Assembly: GCF_005871185.1 (NCBI RefSeq)
Contig: NZ_SWKN01000007.1
Coordinates: 1 to 64,000, forward strand
DNA length: 64,000 bases
From: Limnobacter alexandrii
GTDB taxonomy: Bacteria; Pseudomonadota; Gammaproteobacteria; Burkholderiales; Burkholderiaceae_B
Direction: 5' to 3'
Of the stretch, positions 40,325 through 54,814 are shown piece after piece. Each line of letters opens with the position of its first letter. Position 1 is the stretch's first letter. The position numbers and the translations under genes are program-made. Below the pieces are notes generated by a model, which worked only from the letters and a program-made list of their open reading frames with translations, was not told the DNA's origin and did no database searches.

Positions 40325-41134
40325 ATGGATATTGTGATTAAAAACGAGCACGACATTGAAAAAATGCGTGTGGCTGGCCGTTTGGCCTCGGAAGTTCTTG
40401 ATTTTATCGGTCCACATGTCGTGGCCGGCATTACTACCGAAGAACTCGACAAACTGTGCCACGATTACATGGTGAATGTGCAGGGCACCATTCCCGCACC
40501 GCTGAATTACGCACCTCCGGGTTACACCCCCTACCCCAAATCAATTTGTACTTCGGTCAATCACCAGATTTGTCACGGCGTGCCGGGCCCAAAGAAGCTT
40601 AAGAACGGCGACATCATCAATATTGACATCACCGTGATCAAAGACGGTTACCACGGCGACACCAGCCGTATGTTCATTGTGGGCGAGGGTTCACTGGCTG
40701 CAAGACGCCTGTGTGAAATCACCTTCGAGGCGATGTGGATCGGTATCGAGCAGGTTCGACCTGGTGCAACCTTGGGCGACGTGGGCGCTGCCATTCAAAA
40801 GTTTGCGGAAGGATTTGGCTATTCCGTAGTTCGGGAATTTTGTGGCCACGGAATTGGAACAAAGTTTCATGAAGAACCGCAGGTATTGCACTACGGCAAG
40901 CCAGGCACTGGCGTGAAATTGCAGGAAGGCATGATTTTTACAATCGAACCGATGCTGAATGCGGGTCGCAGGGAAATCAAGGAAATGCCGGATGGCTGGA
41001 CTATTGTGACCAAAGACCACAGCTTGTCTGCGCAATGGGAACACACGGTGTTGGTGACAGCCGATGGCTATGAAATTTTGACACAGTCTGCTGGTACACC
41101 AGCGAATCCACGTTTGAAAACACAGGCGGCGTGA
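40325..41134 (+). CDS. map: methionine aminopeptidase type I
   Basis: A 269-residue metalloprotease that removes the initiator methionine from new proteins. The five metal ligands of the family can be followed: Asp in INIDITVIKDGYHGD (two Asp), His in GHGIGTKFHEEPQV, Glu in FTIEPMLNAG and Glu near SAQWEHTVLVT. Length is typical. It is opposite rpsB, as in many proteobacteria, and is followed one base later by glnD. Confidence 0.97.
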   Translation: MDIVIKNEHDIEKMRVAGRLASEVLDFIGPHVVAGITTEELDKLCHDYMVNVQGTIPAPLNYAPPGYTPYPKSICTSVNHQICHGVPGPKKLKNGDIINIDITVIKDGYHGDTSRMFIVGEGSLAARRLCEITFEAMWIGIEQVRPGATLGDVGAAIQKFAEGFGYSVVREFCGHGIGTKFHEEPQVLHYGKPGTGVKLQEGMIFTIEPMLNAGRREIKEMPDGWTIVTKDHSLSAQWEHTVLVTADGYEILTQSAGTPANPRLKTQAA

Positions 41135-41135
41135 C

Positions 41136-43745
41136 TTGAGCAACAAACCGGCAACAACTGCTGAAACTTCATCTTCACTGGACTTGAACGCGGTGCGGGT
41201 GAATATCAAAGACCGGTTGAAAAGCCAGGCGCATCAATGGCTTACGCCTTTTGACCAGAATACGCCCGCATCAGGCGTAGAAGCTGCCCTGAAAAAGCGC
41301 TGTGTGTGCGTAGACGAAGCCTTGGTGCGCCTGTGGAACGCCATCGGCATGCCCAGGCAATACAGTCTGGTTGCGGTGGGTGGCTACGGCCGAGGTGAGT
41401 TGTTTCCGTTCTCCGATGTGGATGTACTGATTCTGATCGATCAGGAGCCCGATGAAGTCAATACCGAGAAGCTGGAAACTTTTTGCGGCTCGGGATGGGA
41501 CATTGGCCTTGAAATCGGGCACAGCGTAAGAACAAGGGATCAATGTATTGAGGAAGCCGGCAAAGACATCACGGTTCAAACAGCACTTGTCGAGTCGAGA
41601 TTATTGACTGGCAATGCCAATTATTTCAGTGAGTTGACTGATAGTTTGAATAGACTACTTGATGTCAAAACTTTCTTTCGCAAGAAAACCCTGGAACTTC
41701 GACAACGCCATGCCAAGTACCAGGAAACACCCTACAGCCTTGAACCGAATTGCAAAGAAAGCCCGGGTGGGCTGCGTGACCTTCACGTCATTTTGTGGGT
41801 TTGTCGAGCCGCACACTTGGGCAATAGTTGGGCAGAAATGGCCCAAAAAGGCCTGATTACTCCGTTTGAGGCTGCGAAGTTACGAAACAACGAGCGAACA
41901 CTCAAGAAGATCAGATACCAATTGCATGTCACTACTGGTCGCCGTGAAGACCGGCTTGTGTACGATGTGCAAACCCAACTGGCGGAGTCTTTGGGTTATC
42001 GGCCCACCGCTGCAAAACGATCCAGCGAACAGTTGATGCAGCAGTACTATTTGGCTGCCAAGGCTGTGATGCAGTTAAATACCATCTTGCTTCAAAACAT
42101 TGAGCTGTCGATATTTGGTGCCAATGCTGAGCCCGTGGTAATCGATGAGGAGTTTCAAGAAACCGATTCTTTGCTCGATATTCGCGACGACGAGGTGTTT
42201 GCCCGAAACCCTTCCGCCATGCTTCGCGCTTTTATCGTGATGCAACAAAACCCGCGATTGAAAGGCATGAGTGCCCGAATGCTGCGTCAGCTTTGGCACA
42301 GTCGGGTCAAAATCAACAGCGATTTCAGGAAAAACCCGGTGAACAAAGCCTTGTTCATCGAGTTTTTCAAGCAACCGCAAGGCATTGTGCACGAATTGCG
42401 GCGCATGAATGAAACCAGCGTACTGGGGAGATACCTGCCGGTTTTCAGGAAAATCGTGGGACAGATGCAGCATGATTTGTTTCATGTTTACACGGTAGAC
42501 CAGCATATTTTGACTGTGGTGCGCAATTTACGCCGCTTCACCATGGCAGAGCACGCCCACGAATACCCCTACTGCAGCCAATTGATGGCCAATTTTGATG
42601 ACCATTGGTTGTTGTACATTGCAGCTTTGTTTCATGATGTCGCCAAGGGACGTGGCGGCGATCACAGCGTGTTGGGTGAAGTGGATGCCCGAAAATTCTG
42701 CAAAGACCACGGACTGAATCAAGAAAATACGGATTTGGTGGCTTTTCTCGTGAAACACCACCTGACCATGTCGAACACCGCCCAGAAAAAAGACTTGTCA
42801 GACGTTGAAGTATTGAAAGAATTTGCTGCGCTTGTAAAAACGCCCAGAAACCTGACAGCCCTTTATTTGCTAACTGTGGCCGATATTCGCGGCACCAGCC
42901 CGAAGGTTTGGAATGCCTGGAAAGGCAAGTTGCTGGAAGACCTGTACCGCCTGACCTTGAAGTATTTGGGTGGCGAGGCCCCGAACCGGCGGCAAATGCT
43001 TGCAGAGCAACAGGCTGAGGCGCGCAGAATTTTGCGTCTGTATGCGCTTTCGGATGACGTGCAGGACAAACTGTGGGCCCAGCTGGACGTGTCGTATTTT
43101 TTACGACAAGGCCCAAGCGACATTGCATGGCACACACGGCACCTTTACTGGCGTGTTGATGCCGAACAACCGATTGTCAAAGCACGCCTTTCACCGATTG
43201 GCGAGGGCCTGGAGTTGCTGGTGTATACCCGCGATGAAATGGACCTGTTCGCGCGTATTTGTGGGTATTTTGATTCAAAGAATCTGAGCATTCTGGATGC
43301 GAAAATTCACACCACTGCGCATGGCTATGCCCTGGATTCTTTTTTGATTCAGCATGACAGTCACAATGAGTTTTATCGTGAAACTTTGTCGCTGCTGGAG
43401 GCAGAGCTTCAGGACCGGCTCATCAAACGCCAGCCACTGGAATCGCCAGTATTTGGGCGAATGTCCAGGCAATCCAGACACTTTCCGGTGCGCCCTTCGG
43501 TTGATTTGAAGCCCGATGAAAAAGGAAATCAGTATTTACTGACCGTGTCAGCCACCGACCGCACAGGCTTGCTTTACTCCATCACGCGACTGCTGGCGCA
43601 ATACAAAGTCAGTGTGCAAGCCGCCAAAATTATGACTTTGGGCGAACGGGCTGAGGATACTTTTCTGCTTTACGGCCAGTCCTTGAATTCAGGAAAGCTG
43701 CAAATTCAGCTGGAAGCTGAACTTCTCGAATTGCTGTCAATCTGA
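41136..43745 (+). CDS. glnD: PII uridylyltransferase/uridylyl-removing enzyme
   Basis: An 869-residue nitrogen sensor that uridylylates PII proteins when glutamine is low and removes UMP when it is high. The nucleotidyltransferase motif is GGYGRGELFPFSDVDVL. The HD hydrolase domain contains YIAALFHDVAKGRGGDHSVL. Two C-terminal ACT domains sense glutamine (LLVYTRDEMDLFARICGYF and VSATDRTGLLYSITRLLAQY). No in-frame ATG or GTG start precedes the conserved part; TTG at 41136, one base after the map stop, is the only sensible start and the Shine-Dalgarno is weak, which suggests low, coupled expression. Confidence 0.95.
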   Translation: MSNKPATTAETSSSLDLNAVRVNIKDRLKSQAHQWLTPFDQNTPASGVEAALKKRCVCVDEALVRLWNAIGMPRQYSLVAVGGYGRGELFPFSDVDVLILIDQEPDEVNTEKLETFCGSGWDIGLEIGHSVRTRDQCIEEAGKDITVQTALVESRLLTGNANYFSELTDSLNRLLDVKTFFRKKTLELRQRHAKYQETPYSLEPNCKESPGGLRDLHVILWVCRAAHLGNSWAEMAQKGLITPFEAAKLRNNERTLKKIRYQLHVTTGRREDRLVYDVQTQLAESLGYRPTAAKRSSEQLMQQYYLAAKAVMQLNTILLQNIELSIFGANAEPVVIDEEFQETDSLLDIRDDEVFARNPSAMLRAFIVMQQNPRLKGMSARMLRQLWHSRVKINSDFRKNPVNKALFIEFFKQPQGIVHELRRMNETSVLGRYLPVFRKIVGQMQHDLFHVYTVDQHILTVVRNLRRFTMAEHAHEYPYCSQLMANFDDHWLLYIAALFHDVAKGRGGDHSVLGEVDARKFCKDHGLNQENTDLVAFLVKHHLTMSNTAQKKDLSDVEVLKEFAALVKTPRNLTALYLLTVADIRGTSPKVWNAWKGKLLEDLYRLTLKYLGGEAPNRRQMLAEQQAEARRILRLYALSDDVQDKLWAQLDVSYFLRQGPSDIAWHTRHLYWRVDAEQPIVKARLSPIGEGLELLVYTRDEMDLFARICGYFDSKNLSILDAKIHTTAHGYALDSFLIQHDSHNEFYRETLSLLEAELQDRLIKRQPLESPVFGRMSRQSRHFPVRPSVDLKPDEKGNQYLLTVSATDRTGLLYSITRLLAQYKVSVQAAKIMTLGERAEDTFLLYGQSLNSGKLQIQLEAELLELLSI

Positions 43746-43750
43746 GCGAG

Positions 43751-43779
43751 ATGAAAGGGTCAGCCTGCTGCCCTTTCAT
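43751..43779. terminator. hairpin between glnD and the converging phosphorylase gene
   Basis: A perfect 9-base inverted repeat ATGAAAGGG/CCCTTTCAT (43751-43759, 43771-43779) with an 11-base loop lies exactly between two converging stops. It has no long T-run, so termination is likely but not certain. Confidence 0.5.
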
Positions 43780-44522
43780 TCATCATGCAGTTGCACCATC
43801 GATTTGATGATTCCCATGACACGCCCCATTCCTTCGTGAACAGTCTTGCTGATTTGGGCATGCGAAATTTCTTGGGCGCTCTCGCCCACCCCGGCTGCCT
43901 GGTTCACCACCAAGGCCAAATGTGCATACGGTATTTCTAGCTCGCGAGCAAGGCAGGCTTCTGGCATGCCCGTCATGCCAACAATATCTGCACCATCGCG
44001 CGCCAGTCGTTTAACTTCCGCTGCGGTCTCCAGGCGCGGGCCCTGGGTGCAGGCATAACAACCGCCCTGCACCACTTGCTCTCCCACCGAATCGGCTGCC
44101 AGGCAGAGTGAAGTTCGAAGTGCGTGGTCGTAAGGCCATGTAAAGTCGATGTGTTGCACCGCCTCGTTGTCACCTTCAAAAAAGGTGGCATGACGCCCGT
44201 GTGTGTAGTCGAGGATTTGATCGGGCACCACCAACTGCCCAGGCTTTAGATCCGGGCGAATTCCACCCACGGAGGCCACGGACAAAATACCGTCGATATT
44301 CAGTTGCGACAAAGCCCAGATATTGGCCCTGTAGTTGATTTGATGCGGAGCAATAGTATGCCCGTAGCCGTGGCGAGCCAGAAACACAATTTCGTGGCCC
44401 GCGAGGATGCCGATTGTAAGCGCGCCCGATGGTTCACCATAAGGTGTTCGTTGAACCTTTCGCATGGTGATTTCGAAGCCTGGCAATTGGCTTAAACCAC
44501 TTCCTCCCAACACTGCATACAT
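43776..44522 (-). CDS. S-methyl-5'-thioinosine phosphorylase-like protein
   Basis: A 248-residue MTAP-family purine nucleoside phosphorylase. The start MYAVLGGSGLSQLPGFEI, the phosphate region FLARHGYGHTIAPHQINYRA, and GGCYACTQGPRLETAAEV with ADIVGMTGMPEACLARELEI are typical. The short length and overall look recall the Pseudomonas methylthioinosine phosphorylase rather than true MTA phosphorylases, but substrate preference cannot be read with certainty. It salvages the by-product of polyamine or homoserine-lactone synthesis. It starts three bases before the galU stop region, so the two may share a transcript. Confidence 0.8.
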   Translation of the reverse strand: MYAVLGGSGLSQLPGFEITMRKVQRTPYGEPSGALTIGILAGHEIVFLARHGYGHTIAPHQINYRANIWALSQLNIDGILSVASVGGIRPDLKPGQLVVPDQILDYTHGRHATFFEGDNEAVQHIDFTWPYDHALRTSLCLAADSVGEQVVQGGCYACTQGPRLETAAEVKRLARDGADIVGMTGMPEACLARELEIPYAHLALVVNQAAGVGESAQEISHAQISKTVHEGMGRVMGIIKSMVQLHDE

Positions 44523-44525
44523 GAT

Positions 44526-45401
44526 TTACTTCCTGTTGTTTAGGTATTGCGCAAACTCGGCTGCCACCTCGTGGTGTTTCAGGCCCAGTTCAACTGTGGC
44601 TTTCAAATAGCCCATCTTGGAGCCGCAATCAAATCGGGTGCCGTTGAAGCGATAAGCCAAAACAGGTTGATCTTCAAGAAGCGAGGCAATTCCGTCCGTC
44701 AACTGTATTTCTCCGCCAGCGCCTTTGCCGGTTTTTCGGATGTGGTCGAAAATTTGCGAGTTCAATACATAACGCCCTACCACTGCAAGGTTGGTGGGGG
44801 CGTCTTTGGGGTCGGGTTTCTCAACAATTGCATTGACCCGCTCGGAGCGATTGTTCCAGGGTGTACTGGAAACAATACCGTACGATTTGGTCTCTGCTGG
44901 GTCGACCTCTTGTACCGCCAGCACACTGGCATGTTCACGCTCGAATACCTTAACCATTTGGTGTGTTACAGAGGGCGTGCCTTTGTCCACATCCATCAGA
45001 TCATCGGCCAGCAACACAGCAAAGGGTTCTGTGCCCACCACGGGCTCTGCGCACAGCACTGCGTGGCCCAGCCCCAGGGGCTCCATTTGGCGTATGTAAA
45101 TACAGTTCACATGGCTGGGTACAATATTTTTTACAATCTCAAGCAGTGCGGTTTTTCCGCGAGCCTGCAACTCCGCTTCAAGTTCATAGGCTTTGTCGAA
45201 GTGATCCTCAATAGAACGCTTGCTTCGACCAGTAATGAAAACAAGCTCACTTAAACCCGCTTCCAGTGCTTCTTCAACCGCATATTGAATCAGTGGTTTG
45301 TCCACCACGGGCATCATTTCTTTGGGGCTTGCCTTGGTAGCTGGCAAAAAACGGGTGCCCATACCCGCAACAGGAAACACTGCTTTTCTAACTCGGGTCA
45401 T
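44526..45401 (-). CDS. galU: UTP-glucose-1-phosphate uridylyltransferase
   Basis: A 291-residue nucleotidyltransferase making UDP-glucose for LPS, exopolysaccharide and other glycans. The N-terminal motif is [20 protein letters not shown] with [20 protein letters not shown]. The downstream YGIVSSTP and [20 protein letters not shown] stretches are also typical. It lies upstream of the phosphorylase gene with three bases between them. Confidence 0.96.
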   Translation of the reverse strand: MTRVRKAVFPVAGMGTRFLPATKASPKEMMPVVDKPLIQYAVEEALEAGLSELVFITGRSKRSIEDHFDKAYELEAELQARGKTALLEIVKNIVPSHVNCIYIRQMEPLGLGHAVLCAEPVVGTEPFAVLLADDLMDVDKGTPSVTHQMVKVFEREHASVLAVQEVDPAETKSYGIVSSTPWNNRSERVNAIVEKPDPKDAPTNLAVVGRYVLNSQIFDHIRKTGKGAGGEIQLTDGIASLLEDQPVLAYRFNGTRFDCGSKMGYLKATVELGLKHHEVAAEFAQYLNNRK

Positions 45402-45477
45402 GATTGCTCGCTCCGTAATTGAACAATAGAGAAATAAAATAATAAACGCAGTAATGATTTCTGCTCAATTTTCCTGA

Positions 45478-48625
<3,148 letters not shown>

Positions 48626-48629
<4 letters not shown>

Positions 48630-51600
48630 ACGGTTTCTGTTGCCATTTTTTCTGCAGCGGCCAAGTCAACGGCAACAATGCGGGAAACACCTTTTTCCTG
48701 CATCGTGACGCCGATCAACTGCTGCGCCATTTCCATGGCGATTTTATTGTGGGAAATGAACAAAAACTGGGTTTGTTCAGACATTTGTTTGACCAAGCGG
48801 GTAAAGCGCTCGGTGTTTGCATCGTCCAGCGGTGCGTCAACCTCGTCGAGCAAGCAAAACGGCGCGGGATTCAATTCAAAAATTGCGAAAACCAGTGCCG
48901 TGGCCGTCAGCGCTTTCTCGCCGCCCGACAAAAGATGAATGGTGCCGTTTTTCTTGCCTGGGGGTTGGGCAAACACCTGCACACCAGCATCCAGAATTTC
49001 GTCGCCGGTCATGACCAATCTTGCCTCGCCACCACCAAACAACTTCGGGAACAGGCGTGAGAAATGTCCGTTAACAACGCCGAAGGTTTCGGAAAGAAGA
49101 TCGCGTGTTTCTTTGTCAATTTTGCGAATCGCATCCTCAAGGGTTTCCATGGCTTCCATCAGGTCACCGGCCTGTTGGTCAAGGAATGATTTTCTTTCGG
49201 TTGCGGCAGCCAGTTCGTCCAGCGCAGCCAGGTTGACCGCGCCCAACTCTTGCATGCCGTTGGTAAGGCGGGTTACCTCAGCCTGAAGCACGGATGCTTT
49301 GGGAGGTACCTCCATGGCAACGAATTGCTGACCCAATTCGTTTACATCGGCCTGTACTTCATCCATCAAATTCTTGTATTGCTCAATCGTCAGATCGGCG
49401 GCCTGAATTTTTAAAGCGAGGTCTTGAACTGCATCCCGCAGGGGGTCTGCCTGTTTGTCACTTTCTTTCTCTGCACGTTCAAGTTCAGAAACCTTGGCCA
49501 TAATCTGTTCAAGCGCATCGCGAGAAACTGCCACTTTTTCTTCGGCAATCACTCTTTCTTCCAGCGCAGCTTGCAAAGCTTCCTGGCCTTCTGTTTCCGA
49601 AAGCCCTTCTAGTTCAGCCAATGCCAATTGCTTTCGCTGCTGAATTTGCTGAATCTGGCTGCTTGCAAAGGCAATGTCGCGTTCGCATTCACGTTGGCGT
49701 GATTCCTGATTGCGAATATTGAATTCGGCATCCTGCTTCTTACGCAAAGCACTTTGTACTTGCGCCTGTTTGTCGCGCAAGGCTTGTTCAGCTTCCGTTA
49801 CTTTGTCTTTCTGGCTTTCCAAAGCGTCGCTGGCCACAGCAAGCTGTTCATCCAGTTCAGCGTATTTGTCTTCCGACTCAAGCAAAATCGCCCGCTGTTC
49901 CTCCAGCTCACTTTGAAGCAAGGCCAGGTCCAAGCCAATTTGCTCGCGGCGACTGTCAGCCCTGCTTTGCTGTTCTTGAAGGCGAATCAGTTGTACCTGG
50001 GCCTCGTGCAGTCGCTTGGTTAAACTTTCAACCAGGTTGCGTGCTTGCACCACATTGGCTTTCATTTCACCGGTGCGCAATTGCAGTTGATCGCGCTTGG
50101 CCATGGATTCATTTTTCAGCATGTCGAGCGCGCGCACTTCAGTGCGCAAGGCTTCAATTTGCTGTTGGCGCTCAAGCCGACCGCTTTGGGCGTTGTCGGC
50201 GGCGTAGAAAGACACGCCCGTGGCGCTGACACAATGCCCCTGTGGCGTGAAAATGCGTTGGCCCGGTTTCAGTGTTTTGCGTTTGGCCAGTGCTGCCGGT
50301 AAATCTGGTGCCAAAAGGTAGCCAGCCAGCGACTGAATCAAAGACTGTTGAACGGAAGAATCTGAGCTGCGCACCAAACTGGCGAGGTCTTCGGGACCAA
50401 CATTGAGATTCAGGCCTCCGCTGTTGCTGGCTGATTCCATGAAAGCGACTCGCGCAGGAGGTGGCTGTTTGGCAAAACCCTCAACCATGTCCAGAGTTCG
50501 TACCTGAAAGCTGTCCAACGATTCACGCAACGCCGATTCAAGCGCCCTTTCCCAACCACGCTCCACCTGCAGTTTGCCCAACAAACGCGGGGTGTCGCCA
50601 AGGCCGCTGCTTTCTACCCAAGGCTTTAATTCAGCACTTTCTGCCAGTTGCTCATTCAATTTTTCCAGTGCTTGCAGCTGGGCCTGCGCATTGGCGTGCT
50701 TGTCTCGCTCGGTGTTGAATGCTGCCTGAATGTGGTCAAGCTCTGCACTGCCCGTAGCCAGCTTGCTTTCAAATTCCGCAAGATTGCCTGTGGCGTCACC
50801 AAGCTCCCGCTCCAGGGACTGAACCCGCGATTGAACCTCATCCAGTTCATGCACGGAAGGCGCTGCAATTTGTTGTTTTTCACTTTCCAGTCGATCCAGC
50901 TTCACTTGAATCGTGCTTTCGGCGCGGCTGGCCGATTCTTGCTGGGAAGAAACCTGGCTAAGTGCCTGCTGAATTTGCATCACGCCTGAACGTTTTTGAT
51001 CCACGGCCGAACGTGCGGCCTGTAATGCAAGTTCAACTGGCTCTACAGCCAACTCGGCTTCTTCAAGTGCGATGATTCGTTCTTCCAGTTCGGCTTGCTG
51101 CTCTTCCGTGGATCCACTGATTTCTTCCAGTCTCGCCTTGGCATCTTCCTCGCGCACCGTCCAGTTTTGAATTTCAAGTTCAAGCTCGGCCACGCGGGCA
51201 CCCAAACGGGCGCGCGATTCGGCCATCACGCGCAAATCAGCCTCGAGGCGGCTAACCTGTCGGTTGGCCTCAATCCACTGAGTTTGGTCGTTTTCAAGCT
51301 GCTGCTGGGCGTCCACCTGTTTTTCACGTACGGCAAAAAGCTCGGTTTGGGTGCTGATGGACTTGGCTTGAATGGCTTCAAGGTCTGCCTTGGCACGTTC
51401 AAGCTTGGCCTGGCCCGTGTTTTTCTGTTCCAGTGCCTCGGAATATCGGATATACCAAAGTAGGCGCTGCTTGGTGTTTTTGGCCTCTTCAAGTTCCTTG
51501 AACTGGCGGGCCACGGTGGCTTGTTGCTCCAGTCGCTCAATCTGGCTGGTCAATTCGCGAAGAATGTCCTCGATTCGCGTGAGGTTGTCGCGGGTATCGG

Positions 51601-52153
51601 CCAAGCGATTGCCAGTTTCCCTGCGACGCTCCTTGTACTTCGACACACCCGCAGCTTCTTCCAGAAAAATTCGCAGCTCTTCTGGGCGGGCTTCAATAAT
51701 GCGGGCAATCATGCCCTGACCGATAATCGCGTAAGCGCGCGGCCCAAGACCAGTGCCCAGGAAAATATCCTGAACATCGCGACGGCGAACCGCCTGCTGG
51801 TTGATGTAATACGTTGAAGCGCCATCGCGTGTGAGCACGCGCTTTACTGAAATTTCAGAATATTGGTTCCAGCTGCCGCCAGCGCGGCCTTCAGCATTGT
51901 CAAACACCAGTTCAACGCTGGCGCGCGAGGCTGCCTTTCGGTTGGTGGAACCATTGAAGATCACGTCTTGCATGGACTCGCCACGCAACTCGGACGCCTT
52001 GGATTCGCCCAAAACCCAGCGGACCGCATCGATGATATTGGATTTGCCACAGCCGTTCGGCCCCACCACGCCCACCAAATTACTGGGCACGGCAAAGGAC
52101 GTCGGTTCAACAAATGACTTAAAGCCAGCTAAACGAATGTGAGTTAATCGCAC
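48626..52153 (-). CDS. smc: chromosome segregation protein SMC
   Basis: A 1175-residue condensin ATPase. The N-terminal Walker A is GPNGCGKSNIIDAVRWVLGE; two long coiled coils (about 170-500 and 660-1020) flank a hinge domain (about 515-640, with the Gly-rich GDTPRLLGKLQVERGWE). The C-terminal head has HLLSGGEKALTATALVFAIF and CLLDEVDAPLDDANTERF. It is the first gene of the smc-zipA-ligA unit. No scpA or scpB gene is present in the window. Confidence 0.97.
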
Positions 52154-52225
52154 GATGAGGTGGAAATGAGACCAATAGAACGAATAAAAACTTCAACCCA
52201 CGGGAACTTGAAAACCCGCTGACCT

Positions 52226-52231
52226 TATAAT
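52226..52231 (+). promoter_or_regulatory. -10 element upstream of queF
   Basis: A perfect TATAAT, about 106 bases before the queF ATG. A TTGAAA at 52208-52213 is too close (12-base spacer) to be its -35; the right spacing shows no good match. No preQ1 aptamer pattern is seen in the leader. Confidence 0.4.
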
Positions 52232-52337
52232 AGCAAAGCCTTTGCGCTTTACGCCGGGCCCCCGCCCTTAGTTGGCAGGATGATTGATTTGTTTAACGCC
52301 ACAGTGGCCCAAGGCCCCATCGGCTCAAGAGAGAAGC

Positions 52338-52757
52338 ATGAGTAACAAACCCAGCCGCGATTTACAGACTTTTCCGAATCCAAACCCGGATCGCCCTTAC
52401 CACGTTCACATTGAAGTGCCTGAATTTACATGCCTTTGTCCACTAACAGGCCAACCCGATTTTGCCACTTTGGTGATCGACTACCTGCCTAATCAAAAGA
52501 ATGTGGAGCTGAAAAGCCTGAAAATGTACATGTGGAGCTATCGCGAGGAAGGTGCTTTCCACGAGGCAGTGACCAACAAAATCCTGGACGACCTGGTGGC
52601 CGCAACCGACCCCCGCTACATGAAATTGACCGCAAAATGGTATGTTCGCGGTGGTGTGTACACCACGGTGGTGGCTGAACACCGCCATGCCAGCTTTCAG
52701 CCCCTGCCGAAAGTTGAACTGGACTCCATTTCAACCATGAACCCTACTCGTGGTTAA
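52338..52757 (+). CDS. queF: 7-cyano-7-deazaguanine reductase QueF
   Basis: A 139-residue NADPH-dependent nitrile reductase of the short (unimodular, tunnelling-fold) type; it makes preQ1 for queuosine in tRNA. The catalytic cysteine is Cys34 in CPLTGQPDF, and the family motif [17 protein letters not shown] with FHE follows. E. coli has the longer two-module form. The ATG at 52338, with GAGAGAAGC just before, is chosen; an upstream in-frame start would add 18 unlikely residues. Confidence 0.95.
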   Translation: MSNKPSRDLQTFPNPNPDRPYHVHIEVPEFTCLCPLTGQPDFATLVIDYLPNQKNVELKSLKMYMWSYREEGAFHEAVTNKILDDLVAATDPRYMKLTAKWYVRGGVYTTVVAEHRHASFQPLPKVELDSISTMNPTRG

Positions 52758-52769
52758 ACAGCAATTGCG

Positions 52770-53954
52770 GTGAACCCATTGAAAAACCTCGACAAACTTC
52801 AACCTTACCCATTTGAACGCCTGAGGGCCTTGTTCGCTGGCAGTCAGCATACGGGTGGCCTGACGCACGTTAATCTGTCAATCGGCGAGCCGAAACACCC
52901 GACACCGGAATTGATCAAGCAGGCCTTGATTGACAACCTGGATGGTTTGGCGGTTTACCCGGGGACACAGGGTTTACCGGTTCTCAGAAAGGCAATTTCG
53001 GACTGGATCTTGCGTCGTTTTGATGCTTTGGTCGACCCTGAAACCCAGGTTTTACCAATTTTAGGCTCGCGCGAGGCCTTGTTTTCATTCGCCCAGGTTG
53101 TGTTGGATGGTTGTGAGAATGACAGTTGCGTTGTTTTTCCCAACCCCTTCTATCAAATTTACGAAGGCGCCACTTTTCTTGGTGGTGCAAGCCCTGTATT
53201 TGTCAACATCGATCCGGCAACTGGTTTGTCGAACTTTCATGCCTTGAGCCCAGATGTTCTGGCCAAAACAAAGTTGATGTATGTGTGTTCACCCAACAAC
53301 CCCACAGGTGCGGTGTATTCGCTGGAAGATTGGCAAAAACTGTTTGATTTGGCCGATGAATACAACATCGTGATTGCCTCGGATGAATGTTATTCAGAAA
53401 TTTACCTCGATGGCACCGCTGCGCCGATTGGCGGGCTTGAAGCGGCAAGCCGCTTGGGGCGGTCCGATTACAACAATCTGATTGTATTTTCCAGCCTGTC
53501 CAAGCGCTCAAATGCCCCCGGCCTGCGCTCGGGTTATGTGGCTGGCGATGCCGACCTGATCAAGGCGTTCCTTCGTTACCGCACCTACCATGGTTCAGCC
53601 ATGTCGACCACCATTCAAATGGCCAGTGTGGCCGCCTGGAATGATGAAGAGCATGTGGCGGAAAACCGCCGTTTGTACACCGAGAAGTTCAAATCTTTCA
53701 GCGCCATTCTTGAAGGCAAGCTTGAACTGCATATTCCACCCGCCGGCTTTTATTTTTGGGCCAATGTGGGGCAAAGCGATACAGGGTTTGCGAAGGAGTT
53801 GTATGAGCAAGCGCATGTTACCCTGTTGCCCGGAAGCTTTTTGGGCCGCGAGGTGAATGGATTTAACCCCGGCAGCAACCATGTGCGGATTGCGCTGGTG
53901 GCCAGCCTGACCGAATGCAACGAAGCCGCAAACCGAATTAAAAATATTCTCTGA
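52770..53954 (+). CDS. dapC: succinyldiaminopimelate transaminase
   Basis: A 394-residue PLP-dependent class I aminotransferase of the DapC type, acting on N-succinyl-2-amino-6-ketopimelate in lysine and meso-diaminopimelate synthesis. Motifs: [31 protein letters not shown], the aspartate in [16 protein letters not shown], and the PLP lysine in [20 protein letters not shown]. The GTG at 52770 gives [20 protein letters not shown], the usual DapC start. It is 13 bases after queF and 15 before dapD. Confidence 0.95.
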   Translation: MNPLKNLDKLQPYPFERLRALFAGSQHTGGLTHVNLSIGEPKHPTPELIKQALIDNLDGLAVYPGTQGLPVLRKAISDWILRRFDALVDPETQVLPILGSREALFSFAQVVLDGCENDSCVVFPNPFYQIYEGATFLGGASPVFVNIDPATGLSNFHALSPDVLAKTKLMYVCSPNNPTGAVYSLEDWQKLFDLADEYNIVIASDECYSEIYLDGTAAPIGGLEAASRLGRSDYNNLIVFSSLSKRSNAPGLRSGYVAGDADLIKAFLRYRTYHGSAMSTTIQMASVAAWNDEEHVAENRRLYTEKFKSFSAILEGKLELHIPPAGFYFWANVGQSDTGFAKELYEQAHVTLLPGSFLGREVNGFNPGSNHVRIALVASLTECNEAANRIKNIL

Positions 53955-53968
53955 CACAGGAAATCACC

Positions 53969-54799
53969 ATGACAACAAATCATCAATCCATTATCGAAGC
54001 CGCTTGGGAAAACCGTGCAGACATTTCCCCCGCGTCAGCCCCTGCTGAAGTTCGCGCCGCCGTTGGCGACGTACTTGAAAAGCTGAATTCTGGCGAGTTG
54101 CGTGTCTGCTCCAAAGAAAGTGGTGAGTGGGTGACCCACCAGTGGATCAAAAAAGCAGTGCTGCTTTCCTTCCGCCTGGAAGACAACAAACCCATGGCGG
54201 CAGGCGGTTTCACCCAGTTTTACGACAAGGTGCCCACCAAATTTGTGGACTACACCGAAGAGGATTTCAAGAAAGGCGGTTTTCGTGTGGTGCCTCCCGC
54301 TGTGGCGCGACGCGGCAGCTTTATTGCCAAGAATGTGGTGCTGATGCCCAGCTACGTGAACATTGGTGCATACGTGGACGAAGGCACCATGGTTGACACC
54401 TGGGCCACTGTGGGTTCTTGCGCGCAAATTGGCAAGAATGTTCACCTGAGCGGTGGCGTGGGCATTGGTGGCGTTCTGGAGCCCCTGCAGGCCAACCCCA
54501 CAATCATCGAAGACAACTGCTTTATCGGCGCACGCTCTGAGGTGGTGGAAGGCGTGATTGTCGAGGAAAACTCCGTGATTTCCATGGGTGTTTATATCGG
54601 TCAAAGCACCAAAATTTACAACCGTGAAACAGGTGAAGTCACCTATGGCCGTATTCCTGCCGGCTCCGTGGTCGTTAGCGGCTCATTGCCCAGTGCCTGC
54701 GGCAAATACAGCCTTTATTGCGCTGTCATCGTGAAACGTGTGGATGCGAAAACACGCGCCAAAACTGGTATTAATGAATTGCTGCGCAACGCAGAGTAA
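53969..54799 (+). CDS. dapD: tetrahydrodipicolinate N-succinyltransferase
   Basis: A 276-residue hexapeptide-repeat acyltransferase of the succinylase branch of lysine synthesis. The N-terminal helical domain is followed by a beta-helix core: [40 protein letters not shown] and [19 protein letters not shown], ending in TGINELLR. Length is as in E. coli (274). It is coupled in order with dapC; a dapE would be needed next in the pathway but is not here. Confidence 0.97.
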   Translation: MTTNHQSIIEAAWENRADISPASAPAEVRAAVGDVLEKLNSGELRVCSKESGEWVTHQWIKKAVLLSFRLEDNKPMAAGGFTQFYDKVPTKFVDYTEEDFKKGGFRVVPPAVARRGSFIAKNVVLMPSYVNIGAYVDEGTMVDTWATVGSCAQIGKNVHLSGGVGIGGVLEPLQANPTIIEDNCFIGARSEVVEGVIVEENSVISMGVYIGQSTKIYNRETGEVTYGRIPAGSVVVSGSLPSACGKYSLYCAVIVKRVDAKTRAKTGINELLRNAE

Positions 54800-54814
54800 G
54801 GAGAACCCGACAGG

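Noticed and set aside
52154-52337. A preQ1 riboswitch upstream of queF
   Set aside because: No C-rich hairpin with the A-rich tail of the preQ1-I aptamer could be found by eye.
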